A DNA stretch of 53,704 nucleotides. Origin: Longimicrobiales bacterium. GTDB lineage: Bacteria > Gemmatimonadota > Gemmatimonadetes > Longimicrobiales > RSA9. The first letter of the stretch is position 1. Every line of letters starts with the position of its first letter. The notes under the pieces were generated by a model. That model saw nothing but the letters and a program-made list of their open reading frames with translations. It was not told the DNA's origin and made no database searches. Made by a program: the position numbers and the translations under genes. Shown here piece after piece: positions 42,984 through 52,305 of the stretch. Where the stretch lies: contig DASTYK010000129.1 in NCBI GenBank assembly GCA_035764935.1, forward strand, positions 1 to 53,704. The letters run 5' to 3'.

Positions 42984-43064
42984 CCAGCGGGTGAATCGAG
43001 AGGTTCCTGACGGAGATGCGTGCTGCTGCTGCTCTTAGCTAAACGGTCCCGGCGGGAAGGGCCA

Positions 43065-43079
43065 TGGCTGAATCGGCCA
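43065..43079. promoter_or_regulatory. possible activator-binding site (UAS)
   Basis: TGGCTGAATCGGCCA is an inverted repeat of two 7-base arms around one base with a single mismatch. It lies ~95 bases upstream of the sigma-54 promoter element, where enhancer sites usually are. Confidence 0.35.
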
Positions 43080-43108
43080 GCGACTGATCGGGCCGGTGCC
43101 GGCGGCGG

Positions 43109-44116
43109 TCAGGTGGTCAGGTCGTCCATGGCCTCACTGATTTCCCGCTCGCCGATTCCGTGCATGCGAAGCCGCGCACGGAGGGTGTTGCGCGCGACGC
43201 CCAGCGCGCGGGCCGCGTGCGTGCGGTTCCCGCGAGCGCGGCGCAGGGCGTCGAGCAGGGCTTCGCGTTCGTCGTGTGCCGGCGCCGGCGCGCTGCGGCC
43301 GACGACGGCGTCCGGAAAATCACGAAGCTCGATGATCGGTCCACCGGCGGACAGCACGGCTGCTTCCACCGCGTGCGCGAGCTGGCGGACGTTGCCCGGC
43401 CAGTGATGGGTCCGGATCAGGCCGAGGGCGGCGGGCGCGAACCCCCGGATGTAGCGCTGGTAGCGGGCGCAGCTCGTCGCCAGTGCAGCGTGCGCGAGCA
43501 GCTCGGCGTCGCTGCCGCGCTCACGGAGTGCGGGCAGGCGGAAGCTCAGGACCAGCAGCCGATGGTAGAGGTCGCGCCGGAAGCGGCGGGTCTCGACGCC
43601 GCGCTCGAGGTCGACTCCCGTCGCGGCGATGATCCGGCAGTCCACGCGAACCGGCTGCTCGCCACCGACTCGGCGGAACTCCCGGTCCTCCAGGGCAGTA
43701 AGCAGCTTGGCCTGGAGCGGGAGCGGCAGCTCGCCGATCTCGTCCAGGAACAGGGTGCCGCCGTGTGCCTGCTCGAAAAGGCCGCGGTGAGCCTGCTGGG
43801 CGCCGGTGAACGCGCCGCGGGTGTGGCCGAAGAACTCGCTCTCGAAGAGCGTCTCCGGGATTCCGGCGCAGTTGACGGCAACGAACGGACCGCGCCGGCG
43901 CGCGGAGTTCTGGTGGATCGCGCGCGCGAGTATCCCTTTCCCGGTTCCGCTCTCTCCGGTAAGCAGGACCGAAGCGTCGACGACTGCCGCGCGGGCGCCG
44001 AAGCTCCGGATCGCCGCCGCGGCCGCGCTTTCGCCCAGGATTGCGGCAAAGGGACCGCCGCTGTCGTCTGCGGTCATCACGGCAACAGCGTTGCGACGGG
44101 ATCGGGGCACGGCCAT
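43109..44116 (-). CDS. sigma-54-dependent transcriptional activator without receiver domain
   Basis: 335 residues. AAA+ domain: Walker [17 protein letters not shown] (the loop that touches sigma-54), Walker [14 protein letters not shown], sensor [10 protein letters not shown] and HWPGNVRQL. The C-terminal part (~285-325) is a Fis-type helix-turn-helix ([18 protein letters not shown]). Only ~30 residues precede the AAA+ core, so there is no receiver, PAS or GAF domain; its signal must come from a partner protein or ligand. The start is uncertain: GTG at 44134, ATG at 44116 or ATG further in. It is transcribed toward the sigma-54 promoter of the peptide/ABC operon. Confidence 0.92.
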   Translation of the reverse strand: MAVPRSRRNAVAVMTADDSGGPFAAILGESAAAAAIRSFGARAAVVDASVLLTGESGTGKGILARAIHQNSARRRGPFVAVNCAGIPETLFESEFFGHTRGAFTGAQQAHRGLFEQAHGGTLFLDEIGELPLPLQAKLLTALEDREFRRVGGEQPVRVDCRIIAATGVDLERGVETRRFRRDLYHRLLVLSFRLPALRERGSDAELLAHAALATSCARYQRYIRGFAPAALGLIRTHHWPGNVRQLAHAVEAAVLSAGGPIIELRDFPDAVVGRSAPAPAHDEREALLDALRRARGNRTHAARALGVARNTLRARLRMHGIGEREISEAMDDLTT

Positions 44117-44248
44117 GCCCCGAGGGGCGACCACCGGTGGCGTAATTTCAACCCGATGGCGTAAATTGAGCCGTCCGCCACCTGATCGATGATTGCAGTG
44201 CCGCTGCCTGCCGAAGCGGCGGCTTCACGTCCTCCAGGGATCTACCTC

Positions 44249-45850
44249 ATGGCAAAAGACGACTCCGTATTCGAGCAGCCGTCGGCCGGCACCGTCACCC
44301 ACGACGAGGCGCCGCCCGGGATGCAGCGGCCGCAGGACGACCGCAGCTTCTTCGGCCATCCTGCCGGCCTGTCGACGCTGTTCTTCACGGAAATGTGGGA
44401 GCGGTTCTCGTACTACGGGCTGCGGCCGCTCCTCGTGCTCTTCATGGCCGCAGCGCTGGCGGAGGGCGGGTTCGGCTTCGATCGGGACCAGGCGTCGGCG
44501 ATCGTCGGCATCTACGGGTTCAGCGTGTACCTCGCGTCGCTGCCGGGTGGCTGGGTCGCTGACCGGCTGCTCGGCCTGCGGCGCGCGATCTGGTGGGGTG
44601 CGCTGCTGATCTCGCTGGGGCACATCTCGATCGGTGCCTCGGCGTTCCTGCACGGCAGGGTGCCGTTCTTCCTGGGCCTGATCTTCATCGTGCTGGGTAC
44701 GGGCCTGTTGAAGCCGAACATCTCGGCGATCGTCGGCGACCTGTACCCGGAGGGCGGCGAGCGGCGGGATGCCGGTTTCTCGATCTTCTACATGGGGATC
44801 AACATCGGCGCGTTCTTCGGCCAGCTGATCACCGGTTTTCTCGGTGAGCAGGTCGGCTGGCACTGGGGCTTCGGTGCGGCCGGCGTCGGGATGCTGATCG
44901 GTCTGGCGGTGTTCACGATGCGGGCGAAGCCGACGCTCGGCGAGCTCGGGCTGGAGCCGTCGCGCCATCCGGACCCGGCGGTGGACGCGAAGCAGCGGCG
45001 CACGGGCAAGCTGGCCCTCGGCATCGGCCTGGGCGCCCTGGCGATCGTCGTCATCCTGGCAGCGACCGGCGCGATCACGATCAATCCGCAGGCGGTGGGC
45101 ACCCGGCTCCGCGACATCACGCTCGTGCTCGTCGCGCTGTTCTTCCTGTCGGTGTTCCTCACGGGCGGGCTGACCACGGAAGAGAAGAAGCGCGTGGGCG
45201 TGATCATCGTGCTGTTCCTCTTTGCGATGGTCTTCTGGTCCGCATTCGAGCAGGCGCCGACATCGCTGAACCTGTTTGCAGCCGACTTCACGGATCGCAT
45301 GCTGGGCGGCTTCGAGATCCCGGCGGTGTGGTTCCAGTCGGTGAACTCGTTCTTCATCATCCTGCTTGCGCCGGTGTTCGCGGCCGTGTGGGTCGGCCTG
45401 GGCAAGCGCGGGATCGATCTGTCGGCACCGGCCAAGTTCGCGTTCGGCCTGGCCATGGCGGGCATCGGCTTCGTGCTGATGATTTTTGCCGCGCGGGCCG
45501 TGGTCTCGACCGGCGGTGCGACGCTCGTCTCGCCGTGGTGGCTGGTCGGCAGCTACTTCTTCCAGACGGTCGGTGAGCTCGCACTCAGCCCGGTCGGACT
45601 GTCGTCCATGACGAAGCTGTCGCCGCGCAAGTACGTCGGGCAGATGATGGGGATCTGGTTCACGGCGTCGGCCCTCGGCAACCTGATCGCAGGCCTGGTC
45701 GGCGGTCACGTCGATCCGGAGAACCTGCAGCAGATGCCGGCGCTGTTCGAGCGCACGTCCATCTCGCTGTTCATCGCGGCCGCGGTTCTCGCACTGCTCG
45801 TCGTGCCGATCCGTCGCATGATGGCCGCGAGGACACCAGCAACGCGCTGA
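44249..45850 (+). CDS. POT/PTR-family proton-dependent peptide transporter
   Basis: 533 residues, 12-14 membrane segments. Motifs: EMWERFSYYG (ExxERFxYYG), GGWVADRLLG, LLKPNISAIVGDLY and FYMGINIGAF (FYxxINxG), the signatures of proton-coupled di- and tripeptide importers. The ATG at 44249 follows AGGGA; the first ATG 20 codons earlier has no ribosome site. It is divergent from the sigma-54 activator, and four bases before the next gene. Confidence 0.95.
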   Translation: MAKDDSVFEQPSAGTVTHDEAPPGMQRPQDDRSFFGHPAGLSTLFFTEMWERFSYYGLRPLLVLFMAAALAEGGFGFDRDQASAIVGIYGFSVYLASLPGGWVADRLLGLRRAIWWGALLISLGHISIGASAFLHGRVPFFLGLIFIVLGTGLLKPNISAIVGDLYPEGGERRDAGFSIFYMGINIGAFFGQLITGFLGEQVGWHWGFGAAGVGMLIGLAVFTMRAKPTLGELGLEPSRHPDPAVDAKQRRTGKLALGIGLGALAIVVILAATGAITINPQAVGTRLRDITLVLVALFFLSVFLTGGLTTEEKKRVGVIIVLFLFAMVFWSAFEQAPTSLNLFAADFTDRMLGGFEIPAVWFQSVNSFFIILLAPVFAAVWVGLGKRGIDLSAPAKFAFGLAMAGIGFVLMIFAARAVVSTGGATLVSPWWLVGSYFFQTVGELALSPVGLSSMTKLSPRKYVGQMMGIWFTASALGNLIAGLVGGHVDPENLQQMPALFERTSISLFIAAAVLALLVVPIRRMMAARTPATR

Positions 45851-45853
45851 CGC

Positions 45854-47026
45854 ATGCGTCGTCCGCGCACGGTGGTCCGGACACTCGCGATCGCAGCACT
45901 CCTGTGTGCTGCGATCGCAGTGTCCGCGCGCCCTGCCCAGGCACAGACGCGCGCGGACAGTGCGGCCGTTCTGCTGGACGCCGCCCGGCGCTTCGAGCAG
46001 GAGCGCCGCTCCGAAGTCGCGTCCGCGCTCTACTCGCTCATCCTGCAACGCTACGGTGACACGCCTGCGGCGGCGGCGATACGTGCGCGCTCGCAGGACG
46101 GACGCATCGTGCTCGACCGCAGCGGACGCACCGAGCTGCTCGTGTGGGGCACGCTGTACGGGCTGTGGCTGGGAGTCGCTACTCCGCTGATGGTCGATAC
46201 CGACAACGCGGAAGCGTACGGCATCGGACTGCTCGCCGGCGGGCCCGCCGGGTTCCTCGCGGCGCGCGCTTACACCGGCCGGCGCGAGGTCACTACCGGG
46301 CAGGCACGCGCGATCACGTGGGGCGGCACCTACGGCACATGGCAGGGCATCGCACTGGTCGAGCTGCTCGACCTGGGCGAGTCGACGAGCAGCGTCTGTC
46401 CACCAGGCGAGCCCTGCTACGAGGTCGAGTACGACGACAACACCACCGAGATCGTTGCCGGCGCTGTCGTCGGCGGCCTGGCCGGCATCACGACGGGCGC
46501 ACTGCTCGCGCGCAAGCCGATCAGTGCGGGCACGGCCGCCACGGTGAGCCTCGGCTCGATGTGGGGCACCGGCTACGGCGCTGCCCTCTCGTACATCGCC
46601 GGCGCGGAGGCCGATGGAGTGCTGCTCGCCGCCATGCTCGGTGGCAATGTCGCCCTCGCCGGCAGTGCGCTCGGCCAGCGGAACTGGCAGCTCACGGAAT
46701 CGCGCGCTCGACTGATCAGCCTGGCAGGTATCGTTGGCGGGCTGGCGGGCGTGGGCGTCGACCTGGTCGCGAGCGTGGACGATGACAAGATGGCGACACT
46801 GATTCCCACGATCGGCGCAACGGCCGGGCTGGTGTTCGGCGTGCTCGCAACACGCTCCCGCGAAACGGGAGACGACCTGCGCGATCCCGGTCCCGACGGC
46901 GCGCTCCTCGAAGTCCGGGACGGCCGACTGGGGGTAGGGGCGGCGCTGCCCGTGCCGCGCGCGCTGCAGGACGGCAACCGAACGGTCGCAGGCGTGTACC
47001 TTCCGGTGTTCAGCGCACGATTCTGA
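45854..47026 (+). CDS. secreted or outer-membrane protein with glycine-rich repeats
   Basis: 390 residues. Signal peptide 1-30 (ARPAQAQ), a TPR-like helix (RFEQERRSEVASALYSLILQRYG), then several Gly/Ala-rich hydrophobic segments (LVWGTLYGLWLGVATPLM, GAVVGGLAGITTGALLA, GTAATVSLGSMWGTGYGAAL). The last residue is Phe after a beta-strand-like VYLPVFSARF, as in outer-membrane proteins. No named family. It starts three bases after the transporter stop and likely forms one mRNA with it. Confidence 0.65.
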   Translation: MRRPRTVVRTLAIAALLCAAIAVSARPAQAQTRADSAAVLLDAARRFEQERRSEVASALYSLILQRYGDTPAAAAIRARSQDGRIVLDRSGRTELLVWGTLYGLWLGVATPLMVDTDNAEAYGIGLLAGGPAGFLAARAYTGRREVTTGQARAITWGGTYGTWQGIALVELLDLGESTSSVCPPGEPCYEVEYDDNTTEIVAGAVVGGLAGITTGALLARKPISAGTAATVSLGSMWGTGYGAALSYIAGAEADGVLLAAMLGGNVALAGSALGQRNWQLTESRARLISLAGIVGGLAGVGVDLVASVDDDKMATLIPTIGATAGLVFGVLATRSRETGDDLRDPGPDGALLEVRDGRLGVGAALPVPRALQDGNRTVAGVYLPVFSARF

Positions 47027-47063
47027 GCGTCCGCCGCGTCGGACGAGACCGGTTGCCGAGATC

Positions 47064-48428
47064 ATGCCGCGCCTACCCGCCGTTCTGCTGCTGCTCCCGC
47101 TTCTTGCCACGGCGTGCCGCGACGACGGCATCGGTCCGGGGACCGGCCGTGTCTTCGTACAGTCGGATCCGCCCGGTGCGCGCATCGCCGTCGACGGCCG
47201 CAACACGAACCGTGTCACACCCGACACGATTCGCGGGCTGAGCGGGCAGCACGAGCTGATCGTAACGCTCGACAGCGGCAGATGGTCGTATCGCTACGGT
47301 GCGCAGATCAACGTCAGCGACGACAGCATCGCTGCGATCAACGGACCCGTGGTGCTCCGGTGCGGCCGACCGAGCTGCTACCGCGACGTACGTATTTCTC
47401 CCACACCGCTGTTCGAGACGTTCCGGCTCTCGATCAATGCACTCGGCACGTTCTTCCTCGAGGACGGCACCGGCGACGGGCTGACGTGGCCGGTCACCAC
47501 GAACAACAGCTACGTATCGACCGGCATGCCGATGTTCGCCGCACGCCTCTCCAATGGGGACACGGTTGCGCTCGGGATCTACGACCAGCCGTTCCTGGCC
47601 GGGCGGCCAGCTCCCCCCGTGGTGCGCGCCGAGGACCAGCTGCGCGCGACGCAGTCGCCATGGGTGATCCCGCCGTCCAACATGATCACCCTCTCGACCG
47701 TGCGCGGGCTGCGCCTCGACCAGCACCTCGTCGCGGTGCCGGACGTGCCGGAGGCGATCGGCGTACGGCTCGTCGTCCACAACATTTCCGCTGATCCCCT
47801 CTACATGGCGACCGATCCGCTCGTGCCCGAAGGCGGTCTCACGTTCGAGAACGCCTGGATCGGTTACGGGCTGGACGTCGACATCGGCAATGCGACGGAC
47901 GATGTGATGGCCTATGCGCCCGCCGAGAACATGGTCTTCGCCTACGACTGGGAATGGGAGGAGCCAGGGTTCCAGGGGAGCGCGCGCAGTGCGCCCGGCA
48001 TGGTCGGCCTCGTCGTGCTGGACACGGAGGCAGGCACGTCACACGTGCTCAACGGCTGGCGCAATGTCGGAGGGGTGACACCGGACTGGGGGGGCGGACG
48101 CACGAACGAGTTCCGGGGACTGCGCATGATGAGCGGCATAGGTACCTACCTGCCGTCACATCCCGACCCCGGCATCGGGCACACGCCCGACGCACCGGGC
48201 GACGTGCGCCTGCTCATCAGCAGCGGCCCGTTCACCCTCGCGCCGGGCGACTCCGCCACGATGACGTTTGCCGTGGTGATCGCGGAACCGGTGCCGGGTA
48301 CATTCACGCCGGGGCTGGGCACGCCCCCCGGGGATCCCATGGATCCCACACGGCCGATCCTGGAGATTGGAGCGGGCCTGATCGATCGCGCGCGTGCGGC
48401 GCGAATGCTGGTGCCGCTGTTCGAGTAG
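47064..48428 (+). CDS. PEGA-domain lipoprotein
   Basis: 454 residues. Lipobox LLATAC with Cys18; a PEGA-like domain follows (VFVQSDPPGARIAVDGRNTN, DTIRGLSGQHELIVTLDSG), then a large beta-rich region. PEGA domains bind surface or cell-wall structures. Two CxxxxxC cysteines (RCGRPSCYRD) may pair. Function unknown. It follows the previous gene by 37 bases. Confidence 0.75.
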   Translation: MPRLPAVLLLLPLLATACRDDGIGPGTGRVFVQSDPPGARIAVDGRNTNRVTPDTIRGLSGQHELIVTLDSGRWSYRYGAQINVSDDSIAAINGPVVLRCGRPSCYRDVRISPTPLFETFRLSINALGTFFLEDGTGDGLTWPVTTNNSYVSTGMPMFAARLSNGDTVALGIYDQPFLAGRPAPPVVRAEDQLRATQSPWVIPPSNMITLSTVRGLRLDQHLVAVPDVPEAIGVRLVVHNISADPLYMATDPLVPEGGLTFENAWIGYGLDVDIGNATDDVMAYAPAENMVFAYDWEWEEPGFQGSARSAPGMVGLVVLDTEAGTSHVLNGWRNVGGVTPDWGGGRTNEFRGLRMMSGIGTYLPSHPDPGIGHTPDAPGDVRLLISSGPFTLAPGDSATMTFAVVIAEPVPGTFTPGLGTPPGDPMDPTRPILEIGAGLIDRARAARMLVPLFE

Positions 48429-48449
48429 CGCAGCCCGGCTGGAGGCAGA

Positions 48450-49007
48450 CTAACGCAGCTTCCGCTTCAACTCTTCCAGGCGTTCCTCCGCCGCGCGCTC
48501 GCGTGCTTCCCGCTCCATGCGGCGGAAGCCCTGCTCTTCACGCTCGCGCTCGCGCAGGTCGGGCGCCGGCGCGGCGTCGAAGGCCGGTCCGGCGCTCCCG
48601 GAACCGACGCGCGGCTCGATTCCACGCTCCTCCAGCGCCGTGCGCATGCGGTCCAGGTCCCCGAGGAGCAGCAACCGCTCCGCCTCGAGCACCTCGACCT
48701 TCCGCTCCAGCACCACGGCCCGCTCGGCATGGCGCTCGGCGTACTCGGCAGCGATCCGCGCCGTTTCCGCGTCACCGACCTTTTCTGCCAGACCCTCGCG
48801 ACGACGGCAGACCGCTTCCTCGCTGCGCTCCGCTTCGGCGTTGCGGCGGGCGGCAGCGAGCTCCGCATCGAGCCGGCGCAGCGAGTCCGACGCGGTCCGC
48901 TCGTCGCGCCGCATGGCGCGCGTCGTCGCGTCGCCGGGCTCGTCCTCCAGCTCCCGCTGGAAATTGGCGACTGCCTCGCGCCACGCCTGCTTCCAGTCAT
49001 CGAACAT
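48450..49007 (-). CDS. coiled-coil protein of unknown function
   Basis: 185 residues, nearly all charged Glu/Arg/Ala helix with heptad-like Leu spacing (AERAVVLERKVEVLEAERLLLLGDL), plus a short Pro/Gly linker. One cysteine. No signal peptide or membrane segment. It converges on the lipoprotein gene. High-GC charged helices are easily mispredicted, but the length and single start support a real gene. Confidence 0.6.
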   Translation of the reverse strand: MFDDWKQAWREAVANFQRELEDEPGDATTRAMRRDERTASDSLRRLDAELAAARRNAEAERSEEAVCRRREGLAEKVGDAETARIAAEYAERHAERAVVLERKVEVLEAERLLLLGDLDRMRTALEERGIEPRVGSGSAGPAFDAAPAPDLREREREEQGFRRMEREARERAAEERLEELKRKLR

Positions 49008-49160
49008 GCGACGAAGCTAATCAGCGTCGCAGCCAGCAGCCAGCGGCCCGATCATTGCCACCCTGGGAGCTTCCGCCAGCGGCCTGCCGCCGCGCGCATC
49101 GTGCAGCGCGAAGCGATCAGCCGCAGCAACGAACGCCTGGAAAGGGGCGGCATTTCCGCA

Positions 49161-50027
49161 ATGCAGGCAGGGAGCACACGTGTGCCGGACGGCGCGGAGC
49201 TGAGTGGTGAGGAACAACGGTCCATCACCCACGGCGAATTCTGGATACCCGAGGACGAGCGCACCGTCTACCGGCATGCGCTGAGGGTGCTCAATCGCGC
49301 AGGCATCCGCTACATCGTCAGCGGGCTGTACGCGATCTACGAGTACACGGGGATCTACCGCAAGACCAAGGACCTCGACCTGTTCTTCGAGCCCGGCGTC
49401 GTCGTCGATGCTGCGCGCGTGCTGCGTGAGGAAGGGTTCGCCACCACGATCGAGCAGTCGCACTGGCTCGCCAAAGCAAAGAAGGACGGCAAGCAGATCG
49501 ATCTCATCTACGGCATGGGCAACGGCCTGGCACTGATCGATCGTGACTGGTACGAACACTCACGCGCCGGAATCCTGGCGGGTGAGCCCGTGCGCGTCGC
49601 GCCGCCCGAGGATCTGATCATGCACCGCATATTCGTGAGCGAACGCCACCGCTCCGATATGGCGGACGTGCTGCACCTGATTCTCTGTCGCGGCGACCAG
49701 CTCGACTGGAAACGGCTGCTCCACCGCATACACGCACACTGGCGGCTGTTCCTCGCCCAGATCCACCTGTTCGATTACGTGTATCCCGGCCACCGGCGCC
49801 GCATTCCGGACTGGGTGCGCAAGCAGCTCCTCGAACAGGCGCGCGAAGACGACGAGGTGGGCGATCCGGAAGTGTGCGCGGGCACGCTCATCTCCCGCTT
49901 CTCGTTCTCGATCGACGTCAACGAATGGGGGTTCCGCGACCTGCGTCACGAGGCGACACGCGCCTCACGCAACCTGCCCGTCATTCGTGAGATCATGGCC
50001 AGTGACGTCTGGAAGGCGGAGTCGTGA
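49161..50027 (+). CDS. nucleotidyltransferase-like protein
   Basis: 288 residues. The core VSGLYAIYEYTGIYRKTKDLDLFFEPG resembles the GxG...TxDhDhh pattern of the minimal nucleotidyltransferase fold, with Asp pair in KDLDLF; KQIDLIYGMG gives a third Asp. Such proteins transfer nucleotides or serve as antitoxin-like partners. A C-terminal helical region contains DVLHLILCRGDQLDW. ATG at 49161 with AAAGGGG upstream. Its stop overlaps the next gene by GTGA, so translation is coupled to the phosphoesterase. Confidence 0.75.
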   Translation: MQAGSTRVPDGAELSGEEQRSITHGEFWIPEDERTVYRHALRVLNRAGIRYIVSGLYAIYEYTGIYRKTKDLDLFFEPGVVVDAARVLREEGFATTIEQSHWLAKAKKDGKQIDLIYGMGNGLALIDRDWYEHSRAGILAGEPVRVAPPEDLIMHRIFVSERHRSDMADVLHLILCRGDQLDWKRLLHRIHAHWRLFLAQIHLFDYVYPGHRRRIPDWVRKQLLEQAREDDEVGDPEVCAGTLISRFSFSIDVNEWGFRDLRHEATRASRNLPVIREIMASDVWKAES

Positions 50028-50902
50028 GCGCGCGTGCCGAGATGGCGGAGCAGACACACGGCGAAAGCCGCCGGCTGCGCATCGCGGCAGTAGGCGACGT
50101 GCACTTCGACGGGACGAGCACGGGCGCCCTGCGCGAGGTGTTCGCCGAGGCCAATCGCGAGGCGGACGTGCTCGCACTGCTCGGGGACCTGACCACGCAC
50201 GGCCGCCCCGAACAGATCGAGGCATTCATCGGTGAGCTCAAGGGCGTAGACATTCCGATCCTGGCAGTGCTCGGCAATCACGACTACGAAGGGGACGCGG
50301 CCCCGACCATCACACAGATGCTCGCGGACCGGGACGTCCACGTGCTCGACGGCAGCGGCGTGGTGATCCAGGGGGTCGGGTTCGCCGGGACCAAGGGCTT
50401 CGCAGGCGGGTTCGGGCGCGGCGCACTCGCGCCCTTCGGCGAAACGCTGATCAAGGAGTTCGCGAAGCAATCGATCGATGAGTCGATCAAGCTCGAAAAC
50501 GCGCTGCGCAACCTCACGGCGGAAACACGCGTCGTGCTGCTGCACTACTCGCCGATCGAAGAGACCGTGCACGGTGAGCCCGAGATGATCTGGCCATTCC
50601 TCGGCTCCTCACGCCTCGTGCAGCCGATCGACACCATCGGCGCCAACGTCGTCTTCCACGGTCACGCACACCACGGGTCGCTCGAGGGACGCACACCCGG
50701 CGGTGTTCCGGTGTTCAATGTGTCCATGCCCATCCTCCGCTCCCGCGAGCTGGGCTTCCTGCTGTACGAGCTCGCGGCACCGGACCGTCGCGGTACGCGG
50801 ACTCGGCACCAGCGGGCTGATGTGCAGGAGGAGGAAGTGACGGGGGCTGAATCGCGCAGCGGCGAATCTGCCGTTCGAAGCGGCTGGGCGGGTCAGCCGT
50901 AG
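50024..50902 (+). CDS. calcineurin-like metallophosphoesterase
   Basis: 292 residues, GTG start. The metal motifs are in order: GDVHFD (~25), GDLTTHG (~50), GNHDYE (~85), HYSP (~170) and GHAHHG (~210). It hydrolyses phosphoesters with two metal ions; substrate unknown. Translation is coupled to the nucleotidyltransferase-like gene, which suggests a nucleotide-related pathway. The C-terminal ~35 residues are low-complexity and overlap the end of the convergent topoisomerase gene by ten bases. Confidence 0.92.
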   Translation: MSARAEMAEQTHGESRRLRIAAVGDVHFDGTSTGALREVFAEANREADVLALLGDLTTHGRPEQIEAFIGELKGVDIPILAVLGNHDYEGDAAPTITQMLADRDVHVLDGSGVVIQGVGFAGTKGFAGGFGRGALAPFGETLIKEFAKQSIDESIKLENALRNLTAETRVVLLHYSPIEETVHGEPEMIWPFLGSSRLVQPIDTIGANVVFHGHAHHGSLEGRTPGGVPVFNVSMPILRSRELGFLLYELAAPDRRGTRTRHQRADVQEEEVTGAESRSGESAVRSGWAGQP

Positions 50903-52023
50903 CGCTGCAGAAAGCGGATGAGCGCGACCTCCTCCGGATAGTAGCCTTCCCGCTCCTCGTCAGGCACCTGCTGCCGCCGACTGCGTCGCGCGTGCGTCTC
51001 GATCGTCCGGCCCAGCGCATACTGCTCGAGCACAGCGGGGTGGATATACGCCTTGCGGCAGATCGCAGGCGTGTTCCCCAGCTCCGCAGCGACCAGCTTG
51101 CACGCGAGCGCGATGTTGCGCTTCGCCTCCGTGTCACTGCGCGGAGGGCCGAGGTCCGCCAGGATCGTGGCCGCGCGCACTGTGCCGCCGAACGTGCGCA
51201 GGTCCTTGGACGTGAACCGCTCGCCGAGCACGTCCCGCAGGTAGCGGTTCACGTGCTGCGCCGAGACACTGCGGACCGCGGAAGCGGGTAGCGTGCTGCG
51301 GCGGCCATTGCGTCGCGCGGCCGGCTTCGCCTTGCGCGTGACGCGTCGGACGCGCCCCCGCCCGTTGCCGGCTGCAAGCGCGTCTTCATCGGCAATGAAC
51401 TGGAACAGCCGCCTGCCCGGCAGCTCCAGCAGCTCCTCGATGATCTCCACCAGCGGTGTCGCCGCGACCACCTGCCGCTGGTCCAGGCTGCGCTTGCCGG
51501 AATACGAGAAGACGAGGTTGTGCCCGTGCACGCTGACGTGCGATTTGCGCAGCGTGCAGATACCGAAGGTCCGGTTCGCAACCGCGTACCGTTCACTGCC
51601 CGCACGGAAATAGGCACGACAGATCAGCCGCACGATCGTCGCGAGCACCCGCTCTCGGTCCAGCCCGCGCCGCTTCAGGTGGCGGTTGGTCACCGCACGC
51701 AACTCCGGCAGGGCATCCGCGACATGCAGCACGCGGCGCCACTTCTTCCGGTCCTGCCGCTCCACGTGTCCCGCGCTGTAGCGGTACTGCTTCCGACCCG
51801 CAGCATCGAAGCCCCAGACCTGGACCTTCCGATCCGGGTCAGGGGAGATGTGCACGTCCGTCCAGGCCGGTGGGATCACCAGCGCCCGGATGCGCGCAAG
51901 CGTCGCCTCGGACGTGAGCTCCCGTCCGTTCGCGCCGATATAGCGGAATCCCCGGCGCGGGTTGCCCTTCCGGCGCCACCAGACCTCCGGCTGCCTGCCC
52001 TTTCGCCTCGCGGAATCTCCCAT
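50893..52023 (-). CDS. type IB DNA topoisomerase
   Basis: 376 residues, the bacterial, poxvirus-like form. N-terminal FRYIGANGRELTSEATLARIRALVIPPAW; catalytic residues include an Arg in RLICRAYFRAGSERYAV, Lys and Arg in KDLRTFGGTVRA and the nucleophile Tyr326 in CRKAYIHPAV. It relaxes both positive and negative supercoils by nicking one strand through a 3'-phosphotyrosyl link. ATG at 52023. Many GC-rich soil bacteria carry it as an accessory enzyme. Confidence 0.96.
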   Translation of the reverse strand: MGDSARRKGRQPEVWWRRKGNPRRGFRYIGANGRELTSEATLARIRALVIPPAWTDVHISPDPDRKVQVWGFDAAGRKQYRYSAGHVERQDRKKWRRVLHVADALPELRAVTNRHLKRRGLDRERVLATIVRLICRAYFRAGSERYAVANRTFGICTLRKSHVSVHGHNLVFSYSGKRSLDQRQVVAATPLVEIIEELLELPGRRLFQFIADEDALAAGNGRGRVRRVTRKAKPAARRNGRRSTLPASAVRSVSAQHVNRYLRDVLGERFTSKDLRTFGGTVRAATILADLGPPRSDTEAKRNIALACKLVAAELGNTPAICRKAYIHPAVLEQYALGRTIETHARRSRRQQVPDEEREGYYPEEVALIRFLQRYG

Positions 52024-52133
52024 GGGGGCACCGAGTTACACGGACCGTGCCAGTTGGGCGCGCAGGGGCGGAGTGGCAGTGTCACGGGCAGGCGGGACGC
52101 CGGAGGCGGTCGGGGCTCGACGCCCTGCCGGTT

Positions 52134-52230
52134 TTCCAGCGGGGCCGCGCAGGCTGGATGGCTGCCGGGGGCTCGGCGGTGTTCCAGCGGGCCGCGCCAG
52201 GGGCTGGATGGCTGGCAGGGGTTAAGCGGG
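52134..52230. repeat. imperfect tandem duplication, ~48-base unit
   Basis: Two copies begin at 52134 and 52182 (TTCCAGCGGG...GGCTGGATGGCTG), differing by small indels. There is no gene between 52024 and 52587; this and the next repeat fill much of that gap. Confidence 0.65.
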
Positions 52231-52305
52231 GGCCGGGCCCGAGGGCAGTATTGCTCGTATATCGGACGGCCCGGATGACTGCAGCTGCAGCGGTTGATGC
52301 TCGGA

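Noticed and set aside
44150-44175. sigma-54-like element TGGCGTAAATTGAGC before the POT gene
   Set aside because: Spacing of GG and GC is right but the rest deviates too far from TGGCACG-N4-TTGC; chance match likely.
44225-47227. 1000-aa minus-strand open frame
   Set aside because: It spans three plus-strand genes, including an obvious POT transporter, and is low-complexity Arg/Gln/Asp.
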